From Cyanoderma ruficeps (taxonomy: Eukaryota > Chordata > Aves > Passeriformes > Timaliidae), in NCBI GenBank assembly GCA_008694505.1, contig VZDJ01007753.1:18263003-18327002 (forward strand): a stretch of 64,000 bases of DNA. Direction: 5' to 3'. This document shows, one piece after another, positions 48,901 to 62,032 of the stretch (positions are counted from its first letter, which is position 1; the number at the start of each line of letters is the position of its first letter). Both the position numbers and the translations under genes were made by a program. Below the pieces are notes generated by a model. The model saw only the letters and a program-made list of their open reading frames with translations. It was not told the DNA's origin and did no database searches.

Positions 48901-51900
48901 CGCGAGCAGAGACTTGGAAGTATGCCACAGGATTGTCCCTCCATTTCCTCCCCATACTATTTCAAGAGAAGTAAATCACCCCTCAGATATAAACTTCATT
49001 TATTGGGCCACTTCTCATTCAGACCATAAAGGAATCAGAAAAACCAATACAGAACACAGCTGTCCTGTACATTCTCAATTTCCAGCATCTCTTGCTCTAA
49101 CACCAATCACACTAAAACCCACTGAATTCCAGTACTTCACTTAAGTGCTGTAGAAGCTTTGTAAGACACAGTAAGAACAGACACTACCAAAATGAAGACA
49201 GCCTTCTCATGTTGACTGCATTACACTTTTCTGCCTAATGGTTCCTCTTTAGCACTCTATGGCAAAATCATCAGTCCTAAAGAAAGAACACTAGGGGAGA
49301 AAGGAGGTCTGTGTAAGCTGATTTTCCAAATGTAATTTGCTGTTGCTGTACTGCTTTCGTACATAAGCCAGCAAGTTTAGTTCAATTATGCAGCATAAAC
49401 CTACCAATATTCCAACAATGAAGAAAAGCATGGTCTGTCATTAACAGCCTAAGACAGCAAACCAACTCTCAGCTTTCTTAAAAGTTTGTTGGCATCAAGT
49501 ATAGAGTCTTCTCCAAGTAGGCTCTTGCTCCTCCTTCTGTATAATGTTCTAAGAGCTCCCTCATAGCAGAACATTTATTTCTTAGGTGGCTTATGCTAGG
49601 AGGTATGTGTGTTAAGGTACTGCAACTTTTAACAATGCTATCTTCCAGGTGAGGCACATTTCCACAGAATACCTTCATATCATCTGGTACCACTGAAGAA
49701 CACAGAAGCTGTGCAAAACCATGGACATACACTTTTGTAAGCTGCACTGAATGCTGGATTGGAGAATGACTGCCAAAATATCAAATACACAGCCTGAATG
49801 TGCACTGTGCATGCAATCTGTAATGTTTTTCAGCCCCTGAGGCTCCCTGTGAGAAAGGAGCAGTTAGCTCAGTGTGAAGGAGCAGGGAAGAAGGTGAGGA
49901 ATACAGGCTAAAGTATACAAGAGCAGCAAATGTGAGACACGACTCCCGTACAGAACCACGAACAGTGTGCAATCACATTTTGCTCCCATAGAACTGTGCA
50001 GTAAAAGTATATGTGCCACTAAATTTTACTAAATAAATTGAAGTCCATTCCTACTAAAGCTGGTCCTTTGCTCCCTGAACACTTGCAGTCCCACTGCACA
50101 GGCTGCATGGATCCACAGCACTGTTACAGTGACAAAGAATTCTAAGACAAACTACTGCTTGGACAGCAAACAAGGCTGCAATCTCTAAAGAACCCATCAG
50201 GTACCTGTTTGAAGACTTGGAAAATGTATTCTTTTGTACTACAAACTTTATGTAGCAACATCAGCAGCTGAAGCAGAAGGATGGAAGGGCAGTAAGATCA
50301 GCTCATCATCTAGCTGGACTGCAGAGCCTATAAACCAGAGGGACCTATTCCAGGATCAAAGAACACTGATGGACAAGAAGCTGGTAGCAAATGCTACAGA
50401 ATAAAAAAATAAATTATTCCAGTTTTCATTCCCAACACACACAAGGTATGTTTGTGGTCAGGACGTCTAAAGGAGTTAAAGCTGTACGTTTCTGTGACTT
50501 GTAGATATTTTGCAAGGGTATATATACCTTGCTTGGTGCCGTTGCTGAATGAAGAAGGGATGGAGAGGGACTGACCCCTCCAGTCAACACCCATGACAGC
50601 ATTGATGATGCCCCCCAAAGTGCCAGCACTAAGCAGTGGAAAGCAACGCGTTTAACCAACTGAGGCAAAATTCAATATTGTTCTTGCTCTGCTTCCATTT
50701 CTTACTCCCATTTTGTTATTCATTGCAGTTGTCTAAAGTTAAAAGCCTGTAACAGTGGAGCATGGTTTGAATCAGAGAGGATTACTATAACGGAATTGCA
50801 AAAGGATCCTGTATTTGTTTTATTATTCCTCCTTTCCTGTAGCCAAGAAATCAAGAAGCCAACAAAAAAACTAAGCTGTGTTCAGACTAAACAAAAGGGT
50901 ACTATGCAGTCCAAATTCATTATAGGAAATGCATAATTCCTCTACAAGTTAAAACTTATCTCCCCTATTACAGGCCGGCTTCTTTCTCTCTTCAGGTTAA
51001 GTTGTACATGAAATATTATGCTGAACACAATTTTTTAAAAGATTGTAGGATAAATAACTTAGAAGGTCAAAAAATCACCTCCCTTCACTCCTCATTGACC
51101 GTTCAAAGACTCTCCTCTTACATGAACTCTCCTGTATCTTTAATTAGGCTAGAACTTCCATTAGAGGACAAAGAGAAGTTGGTATCCAACTTCAACTGAA
51201 ATGCAATAGGAGCTGAGTTACACTTCCCTGCACTGTTTAAAAGTGTCAATCTTTATTAAAATGTGGATTGGTTTCAGAACACCCTGGAGATGTGCTGAGC
51301 TGTGCTTGCCTTCTTCAAACTGCTCAACTAGAGCATGAAAAGGAACCTCAGGGCCATTTTCTGGAGTACTTTTTGGGGCTATTACATGGGGAATAATTGG
51401 CAACTTTAAAATAAGGAACCAATAGCTGCTGTGTTACATGGTAAGGGTAGCTGTTGTAAGCTGCCCGTTTACCTCAAACTCCACAGGGCAGTGATATTTT
51501 TGCTGATAATGTAGCAAGCCATAATGCACACATTTTGTCAACTCAAACTCATTTCTGCATTGGCAGGGACCAAAGAGAATTTCTCAAATAAGGGAAACCC
51601 AGGGATTCCCTTTGATCTAGTTTAGTTTAGGCCCTGTGTAATAGGACTTTATCAGAATTAGAAAAGAGACTCAAATGTAATAAAGCTAAGTCTAAAATTT
51701 TTAAGTGCTGTTTCTATTATATAGTACTTACTTATGAACAATTTCAACAATGATTTTCTTTCAGTAAGGATACCAAGTACTGGCTAATAAACCCATTCCT
51801 TACAAGTGCTCCCTTAACCCCTTTGAAAACATAGAGTAACAAGATGTGCCTTGGAGTTATTACATAAACTTAAAATTAAGAATGAATTTTACCAGAGATT

Positions 51901-54900
51901 TTCTGTTTCAAAACTCCAAATGAAGTCTATTTGGCTATTATGCTGTAATATAAACCAGGGCCATGACGAAGGGAATTTCTCATCTCATTTACATTATTGT
52001 AAAGTAAGAGTAACTCAATTAAAGTCAATAGCTTTGAACTTCCTTAAATAAGACAAGACCTATAAGGGATTACAAGGTTGTTTTAAGCATGCCCAGTATA
52101 AACAAAAAAAGTCTAATCAGGCTTTGCTTACATGGCCTGCAAGAATCCAAGCTACTGCCTCACTTTGCTGTTACTAGATTGTTTTGGGGGGCAACTTAGC
52201 ACAGCTCTATGTAGTATTTCAAATGCCAGTCTCTAATTCCTTCTCATGCTTCTCCTTCAACACCCCATGCTCTCTTCCCTGCCCCACCTCCCCACCAAAA
52301 AAAGCTAAAATGAATATTAATTGCAAAGACACTCGGCAAACACAAAAGTTTTTCACTCACATATCCAGATTCAGGCTGAAGGCAGCAGGGTAATCTAATC
52401 TGATTTCCTGTATATCACACCCACAAAATGTGAATCAAATCATTCTGGGGACCATAACTCAGGTTTGACTAAAGAAAGTCTTTCTGAAACACATCAGGCC
52501 TAAGATGAAAGCCTTAGAGAGAAGGAATCAGTCACGTCCCTCACGGCTTCACTCTGGCTTAGAACTGCCCTCGCTTTAAAGAAATTTTGATCACAAGTTT
52601 GTTTATATTGAGTTAATCATGTTCCTCCCTGCTAGACCTAAGAGCCTGCAGAGCCTTTGTCCCTATAGAGATACTCAGATTTTACAAAATCAACTTCTAA
52701 CCTTTTTTTTTTCTTTCAATGCTCTAAGGAAGTCTGAGCTCCTTAAGATTCTCACTGTTGAGCTTTTTTAGTCCTTGACACTTTGGATAGGCTCTTCTCT
52801 GCCTTTGGTCCTTTATTTTAATATTGATACTAAAGATGCAAACTGCACACCTGTATCACCTCTCTGCTGCCACAGAGAAACAGGAATACTTCATACACGT
52901 GGCTCCTCTCTTTGTTTAAAATATATAGGACAATATACAGTTGACATGGGGGTTCAGCTGGCTGTTTGCCTGGCCTGCCTCCTGCATCAGGCATAAGCTT
53001 TGCTGGGGATATGTTAAAAATTTAGCTTGGATAATGGAATGCATTTGCTTAAAATCTAAAAAAGGCCCAGATGCATGAAAGGAGCAAAAAGAGGAATGCT
53101 ACAGTGTAGAACAGAATACAGAACCTGTTCTGCCATCATGATGGCATCAAGATGAAGAAGAGCCTGCAAAAGTGACACTTGCCTCACAACTAAGAAAACT
53201 GACATTAAAACTGGCATGACTGATATTAAGAAATACCAGGTATCCAGACATCAAGCTTTTCATTACAACATGAGCTTCTCAGTCAATCTGGGCCAGAGAG
53301 ATAAAGGATAAACACTGTCATAAATACAGTTATTTTGTTAGTTGTTAAGGCTGAAAATTAATTAAGCATTTAACTAACCCAATAGGTTAAATATCCCTTC
53401 ATCTTGGAAAAGAGCTTTCATTGACAAAGCCAAAGTCAACTTAGGTCACTTAGACAATTTCAGATACACACAGAATCATTAAATTGTTAATTGGAAGAGA
53501 CCTCCTATAGAATTGGAAAAGACGTCCAAGATCATCAAGCCCACCTGTCAACCCAGCATCACCAAGTTCACCCCTAAACCATGTCTTTGAGTTCCACATC
53601 TGCATGTTTTTTGAACCCTTCCAGGGATGGTGATTCTACCACTTCCCTGGGCAGTCTGTTCCAATGCTTGACAATCATTTCTGTGAAAAAGTTTTCCCTA
53701 ACATCTAACCTATATCTCCCTTGGCACAACTTGAGGCCATTTCCTTTCATCCTGTCACTTGTTACGTGGGAGAAGAGACCAACCTCCACCTCACTAGAGC
53801 TTCCTTTCAGGTGATTGTAGGGAGAAATAAGGTCCTCACTGAGCTTCCTTTTTTCCCAGCCTAAATATCCCCAGCTCCCTCAGCTGTTCCTCATAGGACT
53901 TACCCTCCAGACCCTTCACCACCTTTGCTGCCCCTCTCTGGACCCACTCCAGCCCCTCAATGTTTTTCTTGTACAGATGGGCCCAGAACAGAACACAGGA
54001 TTCGAGGTGTGATGTCACCAGTGCCCAGTACAGGGGGACAATCACGGCCCTGGTTCTGCTGGCCACACTATTGCTGATACAGGCCAGGATGCCTTTGGCC
54101 TTCTTGGCCACCTGGGCACACACTGGATCATGTTCAGCTGCTGTCAGCCAGCACCCCCAGGTCCTGCTCTGCTGAGCAGCTTTCCAGCCACTCTTCCCCA
54201 GCCTGTAGAGCTGCATGGGGCTGTTGAGACCCAAGTGCAGGATCTGGCACTTCACCTTGCTGAACCTCTTACCGTTGGCCTTGGCCCCTGATCCAGCCTG
54301 TCCAGATCCCTCTTGCCCTTCCATAGGTCAATGCTCCCACACAACATGGTGTCATTTGCAAACTTGATAAGGGACACTCAATCCCCTTGTCCAGGTTGAT
54401 GAAGATGATATTAAACAGGGCTGGCTCCAATACTAAGCCCTGGGGAACACCGCTTGTTACTAACCACCAGCCACTGTCTGGGTCCAGCCATTTTTTACCC
54501 AGCAAAGAATACACCTGTTCACACCATCAGAAGCCAAATCATGAATAGAGAACTCGGGATATTCCTCACCTTGGGACTCTCGGAAAGCAGGACTCCCTGC
54601 ACAGAGACAGCTTCCCAACTCCACAAACCCATATGAAATATATATTGATAAAATTTTTATATAAATATCAAAAATTCCCTGAAATTACTTTTTAAAAAAA
54701 ATGGTCCCATCATGGCCTGTTGGGTTGGAAAAGCTTGACACACGTTCTTTGGGGTACACACTTAATCTAGCTGAGGCTTATGGAAAATTAAACCAGAGCA
54801 GTTATCTGAATTTAATCATGGCTGTGGGCAAGCAGAGCCCACCCATTATTTGGGTGGTAGCAGTCTTTTGCCTTACCAAGGACAGCCTGCTAAAAGATTT

Positions 54901-56424
54901 AATTTTCCCCTCGCAATTGGGCTGCTGACATTGGAGTGGAAAATAAATCAATGTGACGACTGTGTGAAGAGCTGGGCAGTGAAAAATTCCACCAGAAAGG
55001 CCTCTATTGAAAGCCGAAAAATACACAAAGCTTGGGGAACATTAGGAAGCAAGCCTGCTAGTTTACCGAAGTGCAGTGGGGGCATACATCTCTGGTCTCT
55101 ACAGCATTGGTTTATATTAAGTTTTATTTTAAGAGTGATGATTATATTGGCTGTGTTTCAGTCTCAGTGCCAAAGAGGCCAAATAAATATCAGATACTCT
55201 CCAGGGCTTCCCACCACTCCTGTCCACTGCATTTGAACCATGCAAATTAGACAGAATTGACATTGGAATGCTTAAGTCTGGGAGAGAACGATGTATTTCC
55301 CATCCTTGGGGCATTTTTTCATCCTGTTTATATGAATACAGACATGCCAGACACATAGCACCAATTCAACGGGTTACAGAATATTCAGCATGCAGGCACA
55401 CATACAAGTCACAGGCCTGATTTGTAAGGTCCACATGTGAAGTTAAAACTGTAGGAATTCACAAGTAGTCCATACTGAAGCCAAGGGACACAGCCATGCC
55501 ACCCAGGACCTTCAATAGTCTTGAATAGTTAAAAGATGGCACAGATTCCTTCTCCATCATGAAAGAGGAAATCAGGGGATCAACCTTACTGTCAACACAT
55601 TGGAGGAACACCCATAGAAGTAGTGTATGTGCACAGGCGCTTCCATCTCCAGGCCCCTATGAACATGAGCACATCAGTCATTGTGCCATCCCTGCAAGCT
55701 GCCCCAGCACTGACTCCTTTTATAGTCAGGCAAATCCAGAACCACAGAAGCCTTGCCTAGCTGAGGCAGGGTAGCACTTTTTAAATCCATCATGGTTCAT
55801 TCGCAATGGCCTGTCCCGAGGCAGTGCTGCAGGGATCTGCTGTTATCAAGCAGGAGGGGGAGACACAACCTAAGCTTTCCTCCAGGTCCCCACACTTCGG
55901 CCCACCTCTTGCAACAGACCCGACCTGTTGCTCCTTTCGAAAGGAGTGGACACACAGCTGGCCAGAAGGGAGGGCCACGAAAAACAGCTCCTCTCCTCAT
56001 CGGCAGGCTGGCTGCAGCTTCACAGCAAAGCCACAGCGCTGGTCCTGCCAAGAATTTGGTTCACATTCTTCACTCCCTGTGGTAGCCACTAGGCCACACT
56101 GTCTCCTTCAATCCATTTGCATTTTATTAGGTCTTTTCATGCACCAAGGGACAAAAGAACAAGCCACTTCCTCCCACTGAGCTCTCATTTCACACTTCAA
56201 ATGGGCTATACTAACCTTTATGGTGGAGCAGCTGCCAGGGAGGAGGGGCAGGAGGAGGCAAACAGCACTAGGATGATAGGACAAAGCAGCCTCAGATCCT
56301 CTCCCAGCAACCCAGAGGAACCCAAACCAGTCAGAGCAACACCTTTCCCACCTGCCCCCACCTCAGGGGCACCCAGAGCTCTGCAGTCACCTGGGTGGCA
56401 TTCAGCCGTGCTTTCTGGACTCAC
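45980..56424 (-). other. SMOC1: SMOC1 intron (10.4 kb)
   Basis: No exon is recognisable. A CR1 copy with remains of the reverse transcriptase frame lies at 53470-54530. Elsewhere there are only AT-rich stretches and poly-purine or poly-T runs, with no supported feature. Confidence 0.5.
53470..54530 (-). mobile_element. CR1 LINE with remnant ORF2 (RT C-terminus)
   Basis: The left edge is an inverted tail remnant (acagaatcattaaattg) followed by gaaaagacgtccaagatcat and later ccagggatggtgattctacc. Minus-strand frames show CR1 ORF2 wording in separate pieces: [20 protein letters not shown] (around 53600-53660), then VPLYWALVTSHLESCVLFWA and [18 protein letters not shown] (53836-54100), and further left-over frames to 54514. 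These pieces lie in different frames and lack upstream catalytic RT motifs, so the copy is dead and 5'-truncated. A short internal duplication of the ttggaa-agac motif is visible at 53491-53525. Confidence 0.93.
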
Positions 56425-56530
56425 CTCCCACCCCCAGTAGGTGCTGCTGAGTTAATAGCCTGTACCATGTCCGTAGTCAGAGCATCAAGTAAGCTGGTGA
56501 TAAATTCAACTTTCTTCCCTTCTGGGCAGC
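56425..56530 (-). CDS. SMOC1: SMOC1 exon, start of the EC domain
   Basis: The 106-nt exon lies between ttttctttctgcag and GGGAG|gtgagt on the minus strand. It codes for CPEGKKVEFITSLLDALTT, DMVQAINSAAPTGGG and the first two bases of an Arg completed by the next exon. This is the N-terminal helix region of the extracellular calcium-binding domain, shared with BM-40. Human has KKMEF where this copy has KKVEF. Phases match on both sides (Gly split before CPEG; Arg split after GGG). Confidence 0.95.
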
Positions 56531-58520
56531 CTGCAGAAAGAAAAGAGGAGGTTTAATGCAAGAACACACAGGCTTAGTCTCCTACCCCAATTCAGCAAGG
56601 ATCAGTCAGAACTCCTTTGTTTTTAAGACCGCAACAATCATCAACACAGTCCCTGAGGAAAGGCAGAAGAATCCCGCAGTGGGTTTCTCTGCATGGCAAT
56701 TTGTCCTGCAGCTTTTGTCCAGACACATGCAGGGTCATCAACAATATCTGGCAGGAAGACTGTGTGGTTAGCTTTATGGTCTCACCCAGTTCTCTACCAG
56801 CAAAACCACAGGGATGTGCTGGAAGTGCCTGGCAGACAGGAGTTCCCATGGTGACACTTGCAGGGAAGTTTACAAAACAATTCATTACCTCCTGGATCAC
56901 CTTCTGAGGCAAATGTGGCTGTTCTGAGGCCCTAACTGACAGATTAAAGTATCCCAGAGCACAAGGCAAGGTCTGCTGCTTGCACTCTGCTCTTCAGACA
57001 CAGAAAGCATTGTCTGCCAGCACCTACCACAACAATTCATTGTTCGCACATCACTCTACGTAGGAAATACGTCAAGCTGAGTTGGTATGTGGTAGTCATC
57101 CCCAGCCACTGCTGGCTTAAGCAGGACAGAGTGGCTTTAAGATGAGCTTGGTTACCATTTCCATTACTTAATGCTGAGGGCTTCTAGTTCCCCACCATCA
57201 TAACCACAAACTGAGAGAGCCTCCTATCCTAAACAGTGCCAGCCTGTTACAATGAAACTCCCCAACTCCTCACCTTTAAAAGGTAATCTATGCAGTTTCC
57301 TTGCTGCTTAAAGTAAACTTCATTTACTACTCCATGAGCACTGTGACAACTGTTCTAGCCTGGAACAAGGAACTAAGGAACAAGGAACTAAGAACAGGTG
57401 TGCTTAACTTCAACACACTACCATCAAAACTGTTGTCCAAAACCCATCACCTCCCATCCAATTGTCTTCTCTTGATGTGACAGAGAAGCCATCACTACAT
57501 CCCTCACCTCTTTCCCCAAAACACCATGCACTACCAATTATTGAGCTGATTAGGGCAGCAGATGTCAGCAAACAGCATCCCACAGCAACATACAGCAATG
57601 TCAACACTTTCTGCTTTTCTTGAACAAGCAAAGAAGAACATGTACCACAAACAGAACACCGGAAACCTACTGTAATCCCTTGACAGCTGAAAGCAGCTTG
57701 CAAATTGATCTGACAAAAGCCCCTCCTTCGCAGTATTAGAGGCTCTGTCCTCTGCAACAACTAACCAACAGTCCCTAGTCTGTCTCAGTATAGTGCACAC
57801 TGCACACATGAACACCCCTCAGCACTCATTTGGCATGTGGTCCAGAAAATGTCAGCATTGTAATGGGTAAGCTGCTATTGCAGCCAGAGTAGACCACTCA
57901 CTTAAAGGAGCTTTTTGTTGAGGTAATGAAAAGGCTGAAAAACTATTTGCTAGAAGTCATCTCCCTGGGCTCTCAGCATCTCACCATCTGCAGGAATTTG
58001 CAGTTTGCCATTTGCTATGTACAAGCAACATTTTCCTTCCTTCTTTCTTTTTTACTTTTGGCCACAGTCATGACAGGTTGTGAAGAAAGTATGTGTAGGT
58101 GTGCAAGGATTTGAACTTATGTCTTCCCACCTGGGTCTCTGCAGGGTCTTTTCACACAGGCCAAGAAGCACACTGCCTGCAGCACTGGGAGTCTAAAGAA
58201 TGGGCAAATGTCTACAAGAGGAATAAAGTAAGGGGTCCCCCTGCCAGAACTGAGTGCAAATGATGCAATCAGTCTCAAATTAAAGCAAGAATCTTTCTTG
58301 ACATTCAGTTCTGCTAAGAAATGAGAGCAGGAAAAAAAAATCTCTCTCACCCCCTGCAGTTCTGGTTCATTAGTACATTTTTGCATACAAGAGCAGCTAA
58401 TCAAACAAACTTCAAGACTGCATAAGTTCATGCAGCACAGCATTTCTCAGTTAGACAAACCAGGATCAGATCCTCTGTTTCCCCATCTCTCCATAGACAG
58501 GGGTATTTTCAGTGACAGGA

Positions 58521-58693
58521 ATCACAGAATCTCAGAATGTGGCTAGGGTTAAAACAGGCCTTAAAGATCATCCAGTTCCAACCCTCCTGCTAGGGGCAGG
58601 GATGCCATTCACTAGATCAGGTTTTTCAGGATCCCATCCAACCTGGCCTTGACCACATCCGGGGATGGGGCATTCAAAACTTCTCTGAGCAAC
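58521..58693 (-). mobile_element. CR1 LINE 3'-end fragment
   Basis: The segment starts atcacagaatctcagaatgt and continues cttaaagatcatccagttcc, then aacctggccttgacc and ggggatggggcattc. It is a short 5'-truncated copy with its tail on the left. Confidence 0.9.
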
Positions 58694-60185
58694 AATCATA
58701 CCAACCACTGCAGCCAAACACAAAGCTTAAGTTTACACAGGCACAGAAAATTGGCTTGAGCTGAGAGGACAACTCTCCTGGAGTTTGATATTGGGACCAG
58801 ACTGCTAAGCTACAGAGCATCCTACATCCTCTTCTGCATCAAGCAGTTCCTGTCCCCTTGTCTGGCTTCAGTGGAGAAGGGAAACAAAACCAGCCTGTCT
58901 TCTTGATCAGAAATACAATCATAAAGAAAAAGTCAAAGAGCAAAGGATTTTCACAGAGGATTTCTGGAAAGACAGGTGAGAAGTGCAAGGATAGGCAGTA
59001 AAGCAATAGGAAAGGGGGATAGGGAATCAAGGAAGTAAAGTTATTCTATTCTAGTGTGATTCCCTAAGGAAATGAGCCTTAATATAATCCATTTAGCTGG
59101 CTTCCCTCCCCGTACCCCACAATGCAATATTTGACCTAGCTAGTCGATTTCCTTTGAATGTGAAAGGAAGGCAATAGGCAATTTTTACATGACTCATGAA
59201 AATGAGGAGCTGCATGGAAGAGAGCCCTGCTGAGGGCAGACCTGCTAAGCAGAAAGGTCTGGGGTCTGAAGTTAGGAGCCAGCAAGACAACAAATAGGAG
59301 ACACACAAGGCAGATCTGGAACAAATCTCATTTCTTTTGCTAACCTCCTCAGGAACAACTCACTTTATGCTACTCACAGAAAGTTAAGCTCATCCAGAGT
59401 CACCAGCTATTTCTGCAGAATTACTGGTGTCTACCACTCCCTCATGGTGGAGAGGGACCCACTGTAGATTGTGTTTTCAGCAGTCCTTACCCAGGAGAGC
59501 AATGGTTGACCTGTCAGTGAAGGTCTCTCACTCCGCTCCTCAGAAGGGAGCCAGAAAGTAAAAACAGAGCACAGGCAGGTGGGATAGCATTTTTAAGAGC
59601 TGCACCAACACCAATGCCCAGCACATGTTCCTAGCAGAAAAAAAGGTAGGCAAACAGCAAATTATGCTTGTCACTCTGTTAAGAGGGAAAAATAGAATAT
59701 AAAGCAAGGAGCAGTGGGAAATAAAATGTATCCCAGGCAGAAAATGAGGAATACAGTCCAGCTAAGTGAGAAGCCACCATTAGGTAAGGGGCCTTAGTAC
59801 ACTGTGAGTGCTGTCCTGCCTGGTCCATGCAGTCAGTGTAAGGGAGCAAATCAGTCCACTGACAATTGGCAGTTGTGTCCCCTTTTGTGACTCAGGGAGC
59901 ATAAAGCTGCTGAAAAGCCCTGCTAAACAGAAAGAATCTTGTCCTGGTCAGGTTTTAAGGAACATTCAATGTTGAGCCTATTCTTCTCCCAGGCTATCTC
60001 CAGGCATCCTGGTTTCTCTCCTGAAAATTCTAATCCCAGAAATGTTTTCAAAGGGCAGACAGGCAATAAACAAACCCAGAACACACCCTCAGACATAGAT
60101 TTGAAAAATCCCAGCTGATCCTTTATAGTAGATTAAAGAACATATACTGTATGTTAGAATGTATTCCCAGCAGTATTTTAGAATG

Positions 60186-60710
60186 TGTGAGATGGCATTT
60201 AGTGAACACTGAATGCTGTGTCTGTTACCCTTTTGCATATTTTTAAGCACCACAAGTATGGGAAACCTTCAGCATAATCAGAAGAAGAACTAGCCTAAAC
60301 AGCAGACTAACAGGGCTAAGGGCGCAGATAAAGAAAAGAACACAGACTCTAAGATGATATGTTCCCTTGAAAACGCGCCAGAGGGCCAAAGCACACACGG
60401 GAGAGATAAAGGTGAAGAGGTGAATACCTCAAGACCACCACAATGGACTGAGCATGCCCAGAAGGGCGTGGAGTAATTCCCATACCAAACGAGGATGGGC
60501 GGGGTCAGGGAATTAATAATGAATATGTATGAAGGGGGACCATGGAACGTCATGTGTATGTAAGACCTCAAGGAAAAATAAGGGGGGCAAGTTCCCTGGT
60601 GGGTACGTGTGTCTCTGGTGAAATTATTCCCCATGCATCTCAACGTCGATAAATACACACCGCTCTAACAACTGTTATTAGTTGTAGAGTTCTTTCTGCA
60701 GCATTTCACA
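60186..60710 (+). mobile_element. Solo-LTR-like element (about 525 bp)
   Basis: The left end TGTGAGATGG and the right end GCATTTCACA are inverted repeats matching at 8 of 10 positions, with TG...CA ends. The interior has the AT-rich aattaataatgaatatgtat typical of avian endogenous-retrovirus LTRs, as I recall, and gataaatac near the right end as a weak poly(A)-like signal. I could not find a matching target duplication in the flanks (agaatg and cccagc), so the exact ends are uncertain. No retroviral gene is present. Confidence 0.6.
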
Positions 60711-60896
60711 CCCAGCCTTTTCCAGTTCACTGCTGAAACTGGAAGTGAACTTGAAAAATTCCCCACGGAACAAACCTCATGGTAAAGCATGCACTGTGAG
60801 GAAAATTCCCTATCTCCTCAACAATATTCTTGGCTTCTTAATAGTCCCAAGGTGAGACGAGGTAAGAAGGCAGAGACAGGATCTTGCTCCTCTAAC

Positions 60897-60979
60897 CTGG
60901 AAGTTCTCTGTCCTTGAAGGGATCATCAATCTCTGTGCTCTTTGATCTGGCATCGCTTTCACACACTGGGGTCTCATAC
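60897..60979 (-). CDS. SMOC1: SMOC1 exon, end of the second thyroglobulin domain and acidic linker
   Basis: The 83-nt exon follows tcctttttcag on the minus strand and ends CCAG|gttaga, a weaker donor than its neighbours. It codes for YETPVCESDARSKSTEIDDP and FKDRELP. The Cys in PVCES is the last Cys of the thyroglobulin type-1 fold begun in the preceding exon; the rest is the linker to the EC domain. Human reads YVMPSCESDARAKTTEADDP as I recall, so the linker is the least conserved part seen here. The phase matches on both sides. Confidence 0.94.
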
Positions 60980-62032
60980 CTGAAAAAGGAGAACAGCAGA
61001 AGCTAAACTATGTAGCATAGGTTTAGCGTCATCACATGGCCACTAATCACAGACTATTCAGAGCTGGAAGGAACCAGCAACGATCATCAACTCCAACTCT
61101 TAAGTGAGTGGCCCATATAGGGACCAAATCCACAGCCAGGCCATTATTAGCACTATGCTTTGACCAACTGAGCTAATCTCAGGGTCAATGGGTTGTGCCT
61201 TGTGTGCTTACTGCAGGGGAAACCAATAAACCTCCAGAAAAAATACCACTCTCAAGCACATGACTGTTTATGGACAGTCAGCAACAGCAGCAGAAGTGGA
61301 AAGAGAAGGAAGAACGTACTTTGAAGTCCAGTACCAGCTATCAACTGAAACCTACAAACAACACAGGGCCCTCTTTCTATTCTTGTGGGCATAGGTTGGG
61401 ATTTTTTTTCAAAGCCGTCCATGCTTTGCAGAATCACTCTACCTAGACAAGTTAAGTCCCACCTCTTACTGGCCTGTTTTTGCAACTTGCCAGACCCACA
61501 TTTGTTTCCAAACTCCAAGTGAGAAAAGATTCCTCAGGTAGTTTCAAGATAGAGAGTAACTGAAAGAAAAAAAAAAATCGATCTCTTGTTTAAAATCTAC
61601 CCATGCACAACAAGCATGCACAACAAGCAGTCTGCTAAATCCCTACAGGTCAGGATTCAAGTGGCTGCAACATGGAAATATAAAACAGATGATAATGTAA
61701 CAAAGACACTTGTCTTTTCACTGCTCATGCCCATAAACTATATTCTTAAGCAAAGCCCCCTGTTCCTCCTACCTCACAAAAGCAAGCCGGAAGAAAAAAA
61801 GGCTGCTTTGTGTGGACACATCACAGAAAAAAGTATGGACCATAGTTAATGTCCATAAAGAGGGAGCTGTTATGTTCAACAGGGAACATAACATAGAGCA
61901 TTGCTTGCTCTAGGGAAAGCACTGTAGAGCTGACTGCTCTAGAGTGAGGACCTGATTTCATATTGCAGTAGTATTTTTTACATCTCATCTTCTCCAGCCA
62001 GGCACCTTCCCAGGCCTGCCTCTAGCTCTCAC
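60980..62032 (-). other. SMOC1: SMOC1 intron (1.05 kb)
   Basis: Apart from the tRNA-derived SINE at 61045-61184, no feature is recognisable. Confidence 0.6.
61045..61184 (-). mobile_element. tRNA-Ile-derived SINE with CR1-like tail (TguSINE1 type)
   Basis: Read on the minus strand, the head is TTAGCTCAGTTGGTCAAAGC, then GTGCTAATAATGGCC and GGTCCCTATATGGGCCA. It follows tRNA-Ile with an AAT anticodon loop (GTGCTAATAA) and an intact pol III box A (TAGCTCAGTTGG). Box B is damaged (ggatttggtcc in place of ggttcgatccc). The tail (gttggagttgatgatcgt, then ggttccttccagctctgaat) resembles the CR1 3' end. This is the passerine SINE architecture as I recall it. The copy is old and unlikely to be active. 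Confidence 0.82.

Larger units (their letters stand above)
56531..60896 (-). other. SMOC1: SMOC1 intron (4.4 kb)
   Basis: The intron holds a CR1 tail at 58521-58693 and an LTR-like element at 60186-60710. A 16-bp direct repeat (ggaacaaggaactaa type) lies at about 57361-57392. I see no exon. Confidence 0.55.

Noticed and set aside
53836..54324. A 162-codon minus-strand frame that looks like a protein gene
   Set aside because: It is the end of CR1 ORF2 (reverse transcriptase C-terminus) in a truncated, frame-broken retrotransposon copy.
61110..61184. A functional tRNA-Ile gene
   Set aside because: Box B and the acceptor stem are damaged and a CR1-like tail follows directly, so it is the head of a SINE.
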